From Mesorhizobium loti (lineage in GTDB: Bacteria; Pseudomonadota; Alphaproteobacteria; Rhizobiales; Rhizobiaceae), in contig NZ_PJRO01000015.1 in NCBI RefSeq assembly GCF_002858745.1, forward strand, positions 121,238 to 185,237: a stretch of DNA of 64,000 bases. Reading direction: 5' to 3'. Shown here piece after piece: positions 16,906-24,657 of the stretch. The notes beneath the pieces were generated by a model. It was not told the origin of the DNA and searched no databases. It was given only the letters and a program-made list of their open reading frames with translations. The stretch's first letter is position 1; each line of letters opens with the position of its first letter. A program made the translations under genes and the position numbers.

Positions 16906-17499
16906 TTAGTGCCACTTCTCCGGCATCAGCCAGGATTCAAGGATGTTGTATCTTGTCAGCCCTCGTTCGCTGTGAACGAGCGAGAAGGTCCGGATGGTGA
17001 AATGCAAGGGATCCACATGCTGGGGGACGACCGACCGGGAGCTGTAGAAAAGCGTGATATGAGGTTTGAAGCTTAGCACCCCACGCAATCCGTTGGAGAT
17101 GAGCGCAACACCAAGCCGACGCTGGAGATCCATCAACGGCGTGCTTCCGCCCAGAAGCACCGTTGCTCGTCTGTCCGGTCGACCAGCGGGAAAGGTGACG
17201 ATACGATCGAAACAAACGTCAAACGCATCAGCGCTAATGGAATTCGCAGCGCATTTGGCCGCAAACACATACTTTTCGCGCAAACGTCTGTCGTCCCTGA
17301 TGTGCTGGAGCGAGATGTGCAGGTGCGTCAGCGGACGCAATTTCGCCTGGAACCCGTTTGCCGTCTGTATCTCGGACGCGATCTCCAGCGCCTGACTGGC
17401 GATCGGCGTTTCGAGTAACGTCATCAGGATCAGTCGCTCGGGTTTCTTGGGTCGAGGCGGACCTTCTGACTGGCCGAAATCGAAAACACCTTGGGACAT
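16906..17499 (-). CDS. 2'-5' RNA ligase / cyclic phosphodiesterase superfamily (2H) protein
   Basis: 197 aa. The two HxT/S-type motifs that define the 2H phosphoesterase fold are present: THLHISLQH at about residues 58-66 and FKPHITLFY about 90 residues later. Bacterial members (ThpR/LigT) act on RNA 2',3'-cyclic phosphates or 2'-5' linkages in vitro, but the physiological role is usually unknown. The N-terminus is charged and rich in Pro/Lys (GPPRPKKPERLI). It lies between the aldehyde dehydrogenase and the acyl-CoA ligase, but a terminator-like hairpin (17555-17586) precedes it, so it may have its own promoter. It has no evident metabolic link to its neighbours. Confidence 0.8.
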   Translation of the reverse strand: MSQGVFDFGQSEGPPRPKKPERLILMTLLETPIASQALEIASEIQTANGFQAKLRPLTHLHISLQHIRDDRRLREKYVFAAKCAANSISADAFDVCFDRIVTFPAGRPDRRATVLLGGSTPLMDLQRRLGVALISNGLRGVLSFKPHITLFYSSRSVVPQHVDPLHFTIRTFSLVHSERGLTRYNILESWLMPEKWH

Positions 17500-17554
17500 G
17501 TTTCGCCCACTTCGCAGGGTCGAAACACTCAAAATAGAACAAAACATGAACGCA

Positions 17555-17586
17555 CGCAAGCGCGATCCTGAAGGACCGCGCTTGCG
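17555..17586 (-). terminator. Terminator-like hairpin after the aldehyde dehydrogenase gene
   Basis: CGCAAGCGCG (17555-17564) and CGCGCTTGCG (17577-17586) are perfect ten-base arms; the loop itself contains TCC/GGA pairing. Reading leftwards, a T-rich tract (TTCATGTTTTGTTC) starts a few bases after the stem. This fits an intrinsic terminator for the APC-P450-aldehyde dehydrogenase transcript. Confidence 0.65.
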
Positions 17587-17597
17587 CCGCCAGCCCC

Positions 17598-19085
17598 CTA
17601 CGCCAGCGAAATCCAGGCCGTCTTCAGGTCCGAATATTTGTCGAAGGCGTGCAGCGACTTGTCGCGGCCGAAGCCGGACTGGCCGAAGCCGCCGAGCGGC
17701 ACGGTCATGTCCGCGCCGCCATAGGTGTTGACGTGCACCACGCCGGCGCGGATCGCCCGCACCATGCGGTGCGCGCGGGCAAGGTTCGACGTCCATACCG
17801 CCGAGGCGAGTCCATAGACGGTACCGTTCGCCAGGCGCACGGCCTCGGCTTCATCCTCGAAGCGCTGCACGGCCAGCACCGGGCCGAACACTTCTTCGCG
17901 CGCCACGGTCATGCTGGGAGCAACGCCGCCGAAGATGGTCGGCTCCATGTAGTAACCACCGGTTTCCTCGCGGATGCGGCGGCCGCCAGCGACCAGTTGG
18001 GCGCCCTCGTCCACTGCCGTCGCCACATGCCCGAGATCCTTCTTGAGCTGCTCCATGCTGCTCACCGCACCGATGTCCGACTTGATGTCGAGCGGATCGC
18101 CGACCTTCATCTTGGTCGTCGCCGCCACCAGCTTTTCCACGAAGGCATCGTAGATCGAGGACTGGACAAGCAGCCGCGAGCCGGCGACGCAGACCTGGCC
18201 TGCATTTCGGAAGATACCGTTCGCGGAAACCTTGGCCGCGACATCGAGGTCCGGCGCGTCGGCAAAGACGATGTTGGGCGACTTGCCGCCAAGTTCCAGT
18301 TGCACCCGCTTGAGGTTGGAACGCGCCGAATAATCGAGCAGACGACGCCCGACGCTGCCGGAACCGGTAAAGACGATGGCATCGACATCCATGTGCAGGC
18401 CAAGTGCCTCGCCCGTTACGCTGCCACGTCCTGTGACGACATTGAGGACACCTTCCGGCAGGCCGGCTTCCGCAGCCAGCTCGCCAAGGCGCAGCAGGGT
18501 AAGAGACGCGACTTCTGCCGGCTTCAGAACCACGCTGTTGCCCGCGGCAAGTGCCGGCGCAACCTTCCAGGCGCCGATCATCATCGGGAAGTTCCACGGC
18601 ACGATGGCGGCGACAACCCCCAGCGGCTCACGATGAATGAGGCCGAGCACGTCCGGCGCCGTCGGCGCGATCTCGCCATAGACCTTGTCGATGGCCTCGG
18701 CGTAGTAGCGGAACGTGCCCGCCGCCGACAAAGGTTCGGCCTTGTAGGCCATGCCGATTTCGGTGCCGTTGTCGCGCACGCCGAGCACGGCAAGTTCGAG
18801 CGCGTGTTTCTCGATCAGATCGGCAAGCTTCAGCAGCACTTTCTTGCGCGCCGTTGGCGCTGCACGCGACCAGCTTCCCTTCTCGAAGGCAGCGCGGGCA
18901 GCCGCCACCGCACGATCGACATCGGCGGCCCCCGCATCGGCGATCGAGGTCAGCGTGGTGCCGTCGATCGGCGAGATCACGGGAAGCGTTTCCCCGTCCC
19001 GGCTGTCGGCGAATACCCCGCCGATGAAAAGCTTTTGCGCTGCGACAGGTTTCTGCCGCAGCGCGTCGATCGTGGCCTGGTCCAT
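17598..19085 (-). CDS. NAD(P)-dependent aldehyde dehydrogenase
   Basis: Oxidises an aldehyde to the carboxylic acid; 495 aa, a full-length ALDH-superfamily enzyme. Visible: the oxyanion-region Asn in VPWNFPMMIG, cofactor loop FTGSGSVGR, catalytic Glu in LELGGKSPNIVF, nucleophile Cys at about residue 299 in GQVCVAGSR, and EEVFGPVLAV. The ATG at 19085 shares a base with the P450 stop (TGATG), so translation is coupled and the two enzymes likely act in sequence. Broad-specificity (betaine/gamma-aminobutyraldehyde-like) families look most similar by eye; the substrate is not certain. Confidence 0.92.
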   Translation of the reverse strand: MDQATIDALRQKPVAAQKLFIGGVFADSRDGETLPVISPIDGTTLTSIADAGAADVDRAVAAARAAFEKGSWSRAAPTARKKVLLKLADLIEKHALELAVLGVRDNGTEIGMAYKAEPLSAAGTFRYYAEAIDKVYGEIAPTAPDVLGLIHREPLGVVAAIVPWNFPMMIGAWKVAPALAAGNSVVLKPAEVASLTLLRLGELAAEAGLPEGVLNVVTGRGSVTGEALGLHMDVDAIVFTGSGSVGRRLLDYSARSNLKRVQLELGGKSPNIVFADAPDLDVAAKVSANGIFRNAGQVCVAGSRLLVQSSIYDAFVEKLVAATTKMKVGDPLDIKSDIGAVSSMEQLKKDLGHVATAVDEGAQLVAGGRRIREETGGYYMEPTIFGGVAPSMTVAREEVFGPVLAVQRFEDEAEAVRLANGTVYGLASAVWTSNLARAHRMVRAIRAGVVHVNTYGGADMTVPLGGFGQSGFGRDKSLHAFDKYSDLKTAWISLA

Positions 19086-20266
19086 CAGGTCTTGTCTCCG
19101 AATGTCACATGAAGCGCGGTTGGCGCGCGGAATTCCCACCCCCGGAATACGGGAGTGTCGCCGTCTGCCAGTCGCATATTGGGGAACCGGGCCAGCAGCA
19201 AGGCCACTGCAAGGCACATCTGTTCGCGCGCGAAAAAGCGGCCCGAACAGAAGTGATGACCGAAGCCGAATGCTGCATGGTTACCGTGGTTGCGATGGAT
19301 GTCGAACCGGTCAGGGTCAGGAAACCGGCTCTCGTCGCGATTTGCCGACGAGACCAGCGCGGCAACCGGCGCACCAGCCGGGATCGTTGCGCCGCCGAGC
19401 TCGATCGCACGCGTGGTCTGCTTGGTCTGCGTGCCGATCGGAGCAACCCAGCGCAAGCCTTCGTCGACTGCCTTTGGCACCAGCCCGTCGGGATCGGCCC
19501 GCATCTGCTCCGGATGCGTCAACAGGCCAGCAAGGACTGAACCCGCGCCGTGACCGGGCTCCTGCATGCCACCCAAGAGGATGACCTTGATGGTTGGCAT
19601 CAGAAAGGCAATCGACCGCGTCTGTCCGGACGGCATCCCGTCATGCAACATATGCGAAAATGCGGAATCGTCAGGTTCTCGCGCCAGCCGTTCCAGTGTT
19701 GGCCGCACAGCTTCACTCACCTCAGCGCTGACGGCATCGGCGATCTCGTCGCGCTTCGGATCGTTCTCGAAATTGATGGCGCCCTGCGCCAGCCCATAGA
19801 ACCAGCGCCTCAGCGTCGGCACATCGACGTCATAAAGCCCCATCGAATGAGCAAGCGCCAGGGTCGAGACCGGCTCGAAATACTCGGCCATCAACTCGGC
19901 AGAACCCCGCCTGGCCAGCTCATCCAGAAGGGGTTCCGCGAGACCGCGCACGAGATCGCCGGCATAGCCGGCGACGGTGCGGGGGCGATATTTGGGATCG
20001 ACGCCGGTGCGAAGCTCCCTGTGAACCTCCCCATCGGTGGTAAGGATGGTTGGCTTGCCGAAGGAACGCTCCACCGGCGAGGTGCCAACCACATTCGAGA
20101 AGATGTCCGGCGTCTTGCCAACCGTCTCGACATCCTTCCAGCGCGTTACGAACCAGAGGTCGACGGCTGGAACATAAGCCACCGGCGCGGTGCGCCTTAG
20201 TTCCGCATAGATCGGATAGGGATCCGCTTCGAGGGCCTCGACGGTTATGCTGTCCGCATAGGTCAT
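19085..20266 (-). CDS. Cytochrome P450
   Basis: Soluble bacterial P450, 393 aa. Heme-binding loop FGFGHHFCSGRFFAREQM has the axial Cys at about residue 341. The ExxR pair is in DEGLRWVAP. The PERF-like segment is FPDPDRFDIHR. The I-helix, which normally reads A/G-G-x-D/E-T-T, reads LLGGMQEPGHG here, so the conserved oxygen-activating Thr is replaced by Pro (Glu kept). No ferredoxin or reductase gene is nearby, so redox partners must come from elsewhere. It lies nine bases downstream of the APC permease gene and is coupled to the aldehyde dehydrogenase by TGATG. Substrate unknown. Confidence 0.92.
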   Translation of the reverse strand: MTYADSITVEALEADPYPIYAELRRTAPVAYVPAVDLWFVTRWKDVETVGKTPDIFSNVVGTSPVERSFGKPTILTTDGEVHRELRTGVDPKYRPRTVAGYAGDLVRGLAEPLLDELARRGSAELMAEYFEPVSTLALAHSMGLYDVDVPTLRRWFYGLAQGAINFENDPKRDEIADAVSAEVSEAVRPTLERLAREPDDSAFSHMLHDGMPSGQTRSIAFLMPTIKVILLGGMQEPGHGAGSVLAGLLTHPEQMRADPDGLVPKAVDEGLRWVAPIGTQTKQTTRAIELGGATIPAGAPVAALVSSANRDESRFPDPDRFDIHRNHGNHAAFGFGHHFCSGRFFAREQMCLAVALLLARFPNMRLADGDTPVFRGWEFRAPTALHVTFGDKT

Positions 20267-20275
20267 GGCACCGCC

Positions 20276-21724
20276 CTACTCTTTCACCTCACTGCCGAGC
20301 TGGGCGAAGGCAACGGGATCCTTGCTCTTGAGAGCTAGAGCCAGCACCAGGCCCAGCACCGCAGCGATAAGCACCAGCGACGGCAGGAACCAGGACAGCG
20401 TGCCCGATGCGCCCGACAGGCTGCCAAAGTTCGCCACGATCTGGATAATGATATAGGCAAGCACCAGGCCCGCAATGACCGGTGCTACCTTGGCCTTCAG
20501 GACATTGCCCTCCAGCGACGGATTGCGGCTGAAGAAGGCAAGCACCGAGAACGACGTCAGCGCCATCAGCGTGATGATGCCCAGCGTGCCGACATTGGTA
20601 AGCCAGGAGAACAACGCCAATACCGGGTCCTGGCCGGTGACGGCAAACAGCGCGATCACCAGGAAGGCAATTGCCGTCTGGATCAGCGAGCCGACATGCG
20701 GGCTTTTGAACACCGGATGCGTGACGCCAAGCGACTCGGGCAGGAGCTTTTCGCGCCCGGCGACATAGAGGTAGCGGGCGACGCCATTGTGGAAGGCAAC
20801 CACGCCGGCGAACAGGCTGGACACGAACAGGATGCTCATCAGCTGCGTCACCGCAGTGCCGACATAACGGTCAGAGAGCGTGAACAGGAACGTCGTCGGA
20901 TCCTGAAGCGCCTGCAGCGACGGCACCAGCTTGTCGACACCCGCGCCGTTCGCCATCAGCCAGGACGTGAACATGTAGAACACGCCGATGATCAGGATGG
21001 AGATGTAGGTGGCGCGTGGCACGGTGCGGTGCGGCTCGCGCGCTTCCTCGGAATAGATCGTGGTGGCTTCGACGCCGATGAAAGCGGCGAAGCAGAAAAG
21101 CAGGCCAATGGCGGGTGCGCCGCTCAGGATCTGCGTCGGCGTGAACGGCGCCATGCTGAGACCGGAATCGCCCCCCTTGAACAGGATGGCGAGGTCGACC
21201 ACCAGCACGATCAGATATTCGAGCAGCACCAGAACGGTCAGGATCTTGGCCGACAGGTCGACACGGCGATAGCCGAGCACGCCGACCAGCGCGACGCCGA
21301 TGAAGCACCACAGCCACCAAGGCAGGTTGATGCCCCAGCCGGCAAACAGGCCGGCGGTGGCCGCACCGAACATGCCGAAGACGCCGATCTGCATGGCATT
21401 GTAGGAAAGGATGGCGATGAGTGCTGCAGCGCCACCCAGCGCACCGCCAAGGCCCTTGGCCGTGTAGGCATAGAATGCGCCGGCATTGGTGACATGGCGA
21501 GCCATGGCGACATAGCCGACAGCGAAGATCAAAAGCACGGCGGTCACGATCAGGAACGTGCCGGGAATGCCGGCGCCATTGCCCATCAGCATGGAAAGCG
21601 GCACGCCACCGGCCACCGCCGTCAACGGCGCCGCGGCTGAAACCACCAGAAATGTCACGGCGCCGACGCCAAGGCTGTTCTTTCTCAGCCGATTGGCCTC
21701 ACCGGATTCCACTACGGTTGTCAT
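20276..21724 (-). CDS. APC-family amino acid/amine permease
   Basis: Inner-membrane secondary transporter, 482 aa, with about twelve hydrophobic segments. The first segment (VGAVTFLVVSAAAPLTAVAGGVP) and FIGVEATTIYSEEAREPHRTVPRATY in the middle are typical for APC/EAT-type amino acid or amine transporters. Start ATG 21724 follows AGGAGGAGG. The messenger leader carries two near-identical stem-loops (21741-21783). First gene of the leftward operon and divergent from the IclR regulator. Import of an amine would fit the aminotransferase and aldehyde dehydrogenase at this locus (inference). Confidence 0.88.
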   Translation of the reverse strand: MTTVVESGEANRLRKNSLGVGAVTFLVVSAAAPLTAVAGGVPLSMLMGNGAGIPGTFLIVTAVLLIFAVGYVAMARHVTNAGAFYAYTAKGLGGALGGAAALIAILSYNAMQIGVFGMFGAATAGLFAGWGINLPWWLWCFIGVALVGVLGYRRVDLSAKILTVLVLLEYLIVLVVDLAILFKGGDSGLSMAPFTPTQILSGAPAIGLLFCFAAFIGVEATTIYSEEAREPHRTVPRATYISILIIGVFYMFTSWLMANGAGVDKLVPSLQALQDPTTFLFTLSDRYVGTAVTQLMSILFVSSLFAGVVAFHNGVARYLYVAGREKLLPESLGVTHPVFKSPHVGSLIQTAIAFLVIALFAVTGQDPVLALFSWLTNVGTLGIITLMALTSFSVLAFFSRNPSLEGNVLKAKVAPVIAGLVLAYIIIQIVANFGSLSGASGTLSWFLPSLVLIAAVLGLVLALALKSKDPVAFAQLGSEVKE

Positions 21725-21740
21725 GAATTCCTCCTCCTTT

Positions 21741-21783
21741 CCCCGCCACGCGGGGCCCACAAGCCCGCCCCCGCAAAGCGGGG
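21741..21783 (-). promoter_or_regulatory. Twin stem-loop leader of the APC permease gene
   Basis: Two hairpins with the same stem, CCCCGC-NNN-GCGGGG, lie at 21741-21755 and 21769-21783. The nearer one ends just before the AAAGGAGGAGG ribosome site, so it could limit ribosome access or act as an attenuator. Confidence 0.4.
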
Positions 21784-21827
21784 CCAAAAAAGCCCAGTGA
21801 AATGCCGAATGGCCGAAAGGCCTGTTT

Positions 21828-21848
21828 TCGTTTCATTATTTAAAACGA
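21828..21848. promoter_or_regulatory. Candidate IclR operator
   Basis: TCGTTT (21828-21833) and AAACGA (21843-21848) are perfect six-base arms with a nine-base AT-rich spacer, in the AT-rich centre of the divergent APC permease / IclR promoter region. Size and place fit an IclR-family site. Confidence 0.4.
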
Positions 21849-21931
21849 CATTTCGAATATAGACTTGCAAAGATGCTCGGCACCTGTCAAGTTAATTCGC
21901 GCGTTAAGTATCTGGAGGAGAGACAAACGCA

Positions 21932-22696
21932 ATGAGCACGGTGGCCAAGGCCGTGTCCCTGCTGGAGGTGCTGGGACAAGGCGAGCCGGAAAGAACGCTG
22001 GCGGACCTCGCCCGTTCGGTCGACTTCGACAAGGCGACGACCCGGCGCCTGCTTCTGGCGTTGATGGACCAGGGGCTGGTCGAGCAGGACGGCGGCAGCC
22101 GCCTCTATCGGCTGGGCATCGGAGTGGCGCGCCTCGCCTTGATGCGCGAAGCGCAGTTCCCCTTTCTCAGAACAGCGATCCCGATCGCCGAAGCATTGGC
22201 CGCCCGGACCGGTGAGACCGTGCATTTCTCCGAACATTCAAGCCGCGGACTGATCTCGGTCCACGTGGTGGAGTCGAGCAAGGCCAACCGCGTTGCCGTG
22301 CCGGTTGGCGAAACCCTGCCGCTGCACGCCACAGCCTCTGGCATCGCATTCATGGCCTTTGCCGATCGCCGCGTCATGGAAGCGGCCCTGAACGCCAGGT
22401 TGGCCTCCTACACGCCGCACACGATCACCAATCCAATGGCGATCCGGGAATTGGTCTCGGCCGCCCATGCTCGCGGCTATTCCATCGGCGCGCAGGGCTA
22501 CGAAGACGGCGTTTTTTCCGTCGCAGCACCCATTCTTGGTGCGCGCGGTACCGCCGTCGGTGCGCTTGCGATTGCAGCACCCCGCGCCCGAATCGAGCCT
22601 CCCGACACGGAGGCCCTGGGGGCGGCCGTTGTCGAATCCGCCTCCCAGATCAGCGAGCGCCTGACCGGCCGCCGCGCCAAGGCAGCCAACGATTAG
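21932..22696 (+). CDS. IclR-family transcriptional regulator
   Basis: 254 aa. The N-terminal winged helix covers residues 1-55 (LLEVLGQGEPERTLADLARSVDFDKATTRRLLLALMDQGLVEQ). The C-terminal effector domain has the usual IclR features: ETVHFSEHSSRGL, VPVGETLPLHATASGIAFMAF, and ARGYSIGAQGYEDGVFSVAAPI. IclR proteins bind small carboxylic acids or aromatic metabolites and usually control the adjacent divergent operon, here the APC permease-P450-aldehyde dehydrogenase genes and possibly the genes that follow it. GGAGGAG precedes the ATG. It is 26 bp upstream of the Tm-1-like gene, in the same direction. Confidence 0.92.
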   Translation: MSTVAKAVSLLEVLGQGEPERTLADLARSVDFDKATTRRLLLALMDQGLVEQDGGSRLYRLGIGVARLALMREAQFPFLRTAIPIAEALAARTGETVHFSEHSSRGLISVHVVESSKANRVAVPVGETLPLHATASGIAFMAFADRRVMEAALNARLASYTPHTITNPMAIRELVSAAHARGYSIGAQGYEDGVFSVAAPILGARGTAVGALAIAAPRARIEPPDTEALGAAVVESASQISERLTGRRAKAAND

Positions 22697-22722
22697 AACA
22701 AGACACGACCAGAGCGGAACGA

Positions 22723-23988
22723 ATGACCAAAACGCATATCCCGAAAATACTTCTTTGCGGCACCGGCGACACCAAGGCCGACGAGCTTCTCTACATGGCC
22801 GAACGCATCCGCAGCGCCGGTGGCGAGCCTGTCATGCTCGACGTCAGCGTGCTCGGCGATCCGCCCTACCGTCCCGAATACGACAAGCATTCCGTGGCAT
22901 CCGCGATCGGCACCACCATCGAGGCGATTGCGCAGTCCGGCGACGAGAACAGCGCCATGGAGCTGATGGCGCGCGGCGCCTCACATCTCGTCCGTGATCT
23001 CGAAGCTGCCGGCAAGATCGACGCCTTCATTGCCATCGGCGGCACGATGGGCACCGACCTTGCGCTCGATATTGCGCTCGCGCTGCCGATCGGCGTGCCA
23101 AAATTCATCGTCTCCACCATCGCCTACTCTCATCTGATCCCGCCGGAGCGGATCGCGCCGGATCTGATGATGATCCTGTGGGCCGGCGGTCTCTATGGGC
23201 TCAACGACACCTGCAAGGCCGTACTCTCCCAGGCCTCCGGCGCCGTCGTCGGTGCCGCGCTCACCACGGCAAAACCGCGCCCGAACCTGCCGACCGTGGC
23301 GATCTCGTCACTCGGCACGAGCTGTCTCTCCTACATGAAGACGCTGCGGCCCGAGCTTGAGAAACGCGGCTACGAAGTCGTCATCTTCCACACCACCGGC
23401 ATGGGCGGTCGCGCCCTTGAATCGCTCGCCGCTGACAACCGCTTCGTCGCGGTGCTGGATTTCAGCCTGCAGGAGGTCGCCAACCATCTGAATGGCAGCG
23501 TCGTTTCTTCCGGCGTCGATCGGCTGGAAAATGCCGGCCGCGCCGGCATCCCGCAGATCGTGGCGCCCGGTGCCGTCGACATGGTCGATTTCCCGACCTG
23601 GAAACCGGTTCCGCAAGGGCTTTCCGATCGGCCCTATCACGCGCACAATCGCCTGCTTGCCTCGGTGACCACCGGAAAGGACGGACGTCGCCATGTCGCG
23701 CGAGCGATTTCCGAGAAGCTCGCTCTGGCCACTGGCCCTGTCGCTTTCATCCTGCCGGCTGGCGGCATCGAACAATGGGACCAGGAAGGCGAGCCGCTCC
23801 ATGAACCGGACGCTCTCGCAGCCTTTTCCGACGAGATACGCGGCGTCATCAAGGCTCCCGTCGAACTGCACGAGATCAAGGGGCACATCAACAGCGCCGA
23901 GTTCACCACCACGGCTCTGGCGATCTTCGATCGTTGGGCGGCAAGCGGGGTGATCGCACCCGGCATCCGTCAGGAGCAGAGATCGTGA
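22723..23988 (+). CDS. Tm-1-like ATP-binding domain protein (UPF0261 family)
   Basis: 421 aa. It resembles the bacterial homologues of the N-terminal domain of the tomato Tm-1 virus-resistance protein, family UPF0261. Features seen: ILLCGTGDTKADELLYMAERI at the N-terminus, FIAIGGTMGTDLALDIALALPIGVPKFIVST (glycine-rich nucleotide-site region) and FHTTGMGGRALESLA in the middle, GAVDMVDF with WKPVPQGL towards the end. No biochemical function is established for bacterial members. Its stop overlaps the GTG of the HAD gene, so the product probably acts in the same pathway as that phosphatase and the aminotransferase. Confidence 0.85.
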   Translation: MTKTHIPKILLCGTGDTKADELLYMAERIRSAGGEPVMLDVSVLGDPPYRPEYDKHSVASAIGTTIEAIAQSGDENSAMELMARGASHLVRDLEAAGKIDAFIAIGGTMGTDLALDIALALPIGVPKFIVSTIAYSHLIPPERIAPDLMMILWAGGLYGLNDTCKAVLSQASGAVVGAALTTAKPRPNLPTVAISSLGTSCLSYMKTLRPELEKRGYEVVIFHTTGMGGRALESLAADNRFVAVLDFSLQEVANHLNGSVVSSGVDRLENAGRAGIPQIVAPGAVDMVDFPTWKPVPQGLSDRPYHAHNRLLASVTTGKDGRRHVARAISEKLALATGPVAFILPAGGIEQWDQEGEPLHEPDALAAFSDEIRGVIKAPVELHEIKGHINSAEFTTTALAIFDRWAASGVIAPGIRQEQRS

Positions 23989-24641
23989 GCACGCCCAAGG
24001 CTCTGGTGCTCGATTTCGGCGGCGTCGTCACCAGAACGCTGTTCGAAACGCACGAGCTCACGGAGAAGGCGCTCGGCCTCGAGCCGGGTACGCTGACCTG
24101 GCAAGGACCGTTCGACCTCGCTTCCGACCCACTCTGGCGGTCCATGCAGGCAGACGAGATCAGCGAACGCGACTACTGGAAGACCCGCACGCACGAAGTC
24201 GGCAAGCTCGTCGGCGAGGACTGGGATGCGATGGAGACCTTCGTGCGCCGCGCCCGCGGCGCCGATCCGGAAGCAGTGGTACGGCCGGAAGCCGACCGCG
24301 CCATCCGCAAGGCCCACGGCGCCGGGGTGCGGCTTGCGGTGCTCTCCAATGAACTCGACCTGTTCTACGGCGCTGACTTCCGCGGCCGGTTGCCGCTGTT
24401 GTCCCTGTTCGAGGCGATCGTCGATGCCACCTATACGAAGATCCTGAAACCGGATCTTCGCGCCTATCAGTTCGTTGCCGAGGCGCTTGGCCTGCCCATC
24501 AATGCCTGCGTGTTCGTCGACGACCAGCAACGCAACATCGATGGGGCGATTGCTGCCGGCATGCTGCCCGTTCATTTCGATGTGGCCAGCCCGGCTCGAT
24601 CTTATGCCGAAGCGCTCGGCCATTTCGGCCTCACTCTTTAG
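23985..24641 (+). CDS. HAD-superfamily hydrolase
   Basis: 218 aa, cytoplasmic phosphatase-type fold. Motif I is LVLDFGGVVT (nucleophile Asp; the usual second Asp is Gly, as in YihX/epoxide-hydrolase-type HADs), motif II VLSNELDLF, motif III Lys in KILKPDLRAY, motif IV VFVDDQQRNIDGA. The second Asp is the general acid in most HAD phosphatases, so ordinary phosphatase chemistry is not assured. I place the start at GTG 23985, overlapping the Tm-1-like stop (GTGA), with AGGAG about nine bases upstream. It is followed after 16 bases by the aminotransferase. Confidence 0.82.
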   Translation: MSTPKALVLDFGGVVTRTLFETHELTEKALGLEPGTLTWQGPFDLASDPLWRSMQADEISERDYWKTRTHEVGKLVGEDWDAMETFVRRARGADPEAVVRPEADRAIRKAHGAGVRLAVLSNELDLFYGADFRGRLPLLSLFEAIVDATYTKILKPDLRAYQFVAEALGLPINACVFVDDQQRNIDGAIAAGMLPVHFDVASPARSYAEALGHFGLTL

Positions 24642-24657
24642 GAATTGGAGACTTCAG

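Noticed and set aside
16906..17499. RNA-repair island around the 2'-5' RNA ligase-like gene
   Set aside because: No RtcB, RtcA, polynucleotide kinase or HEN1-like gene nearby; neighbours are metabolic.
17649..19112. 487-codon open frame opposite the aldehyde dehydrogenase gene
   Set aside because: The dehydrogenase has all catalytic residues and is coupled to the P450; the opposite frame is a shadow.
15182..21724. P450 locus as a terpenoid (camphor-type) degradation cluster
   Set aside because: No ferredoxin, ferredoxin reductase or Baeyer-Villiger oxygenase is linked, and the amine-type permease and aminotransferase argue against it.
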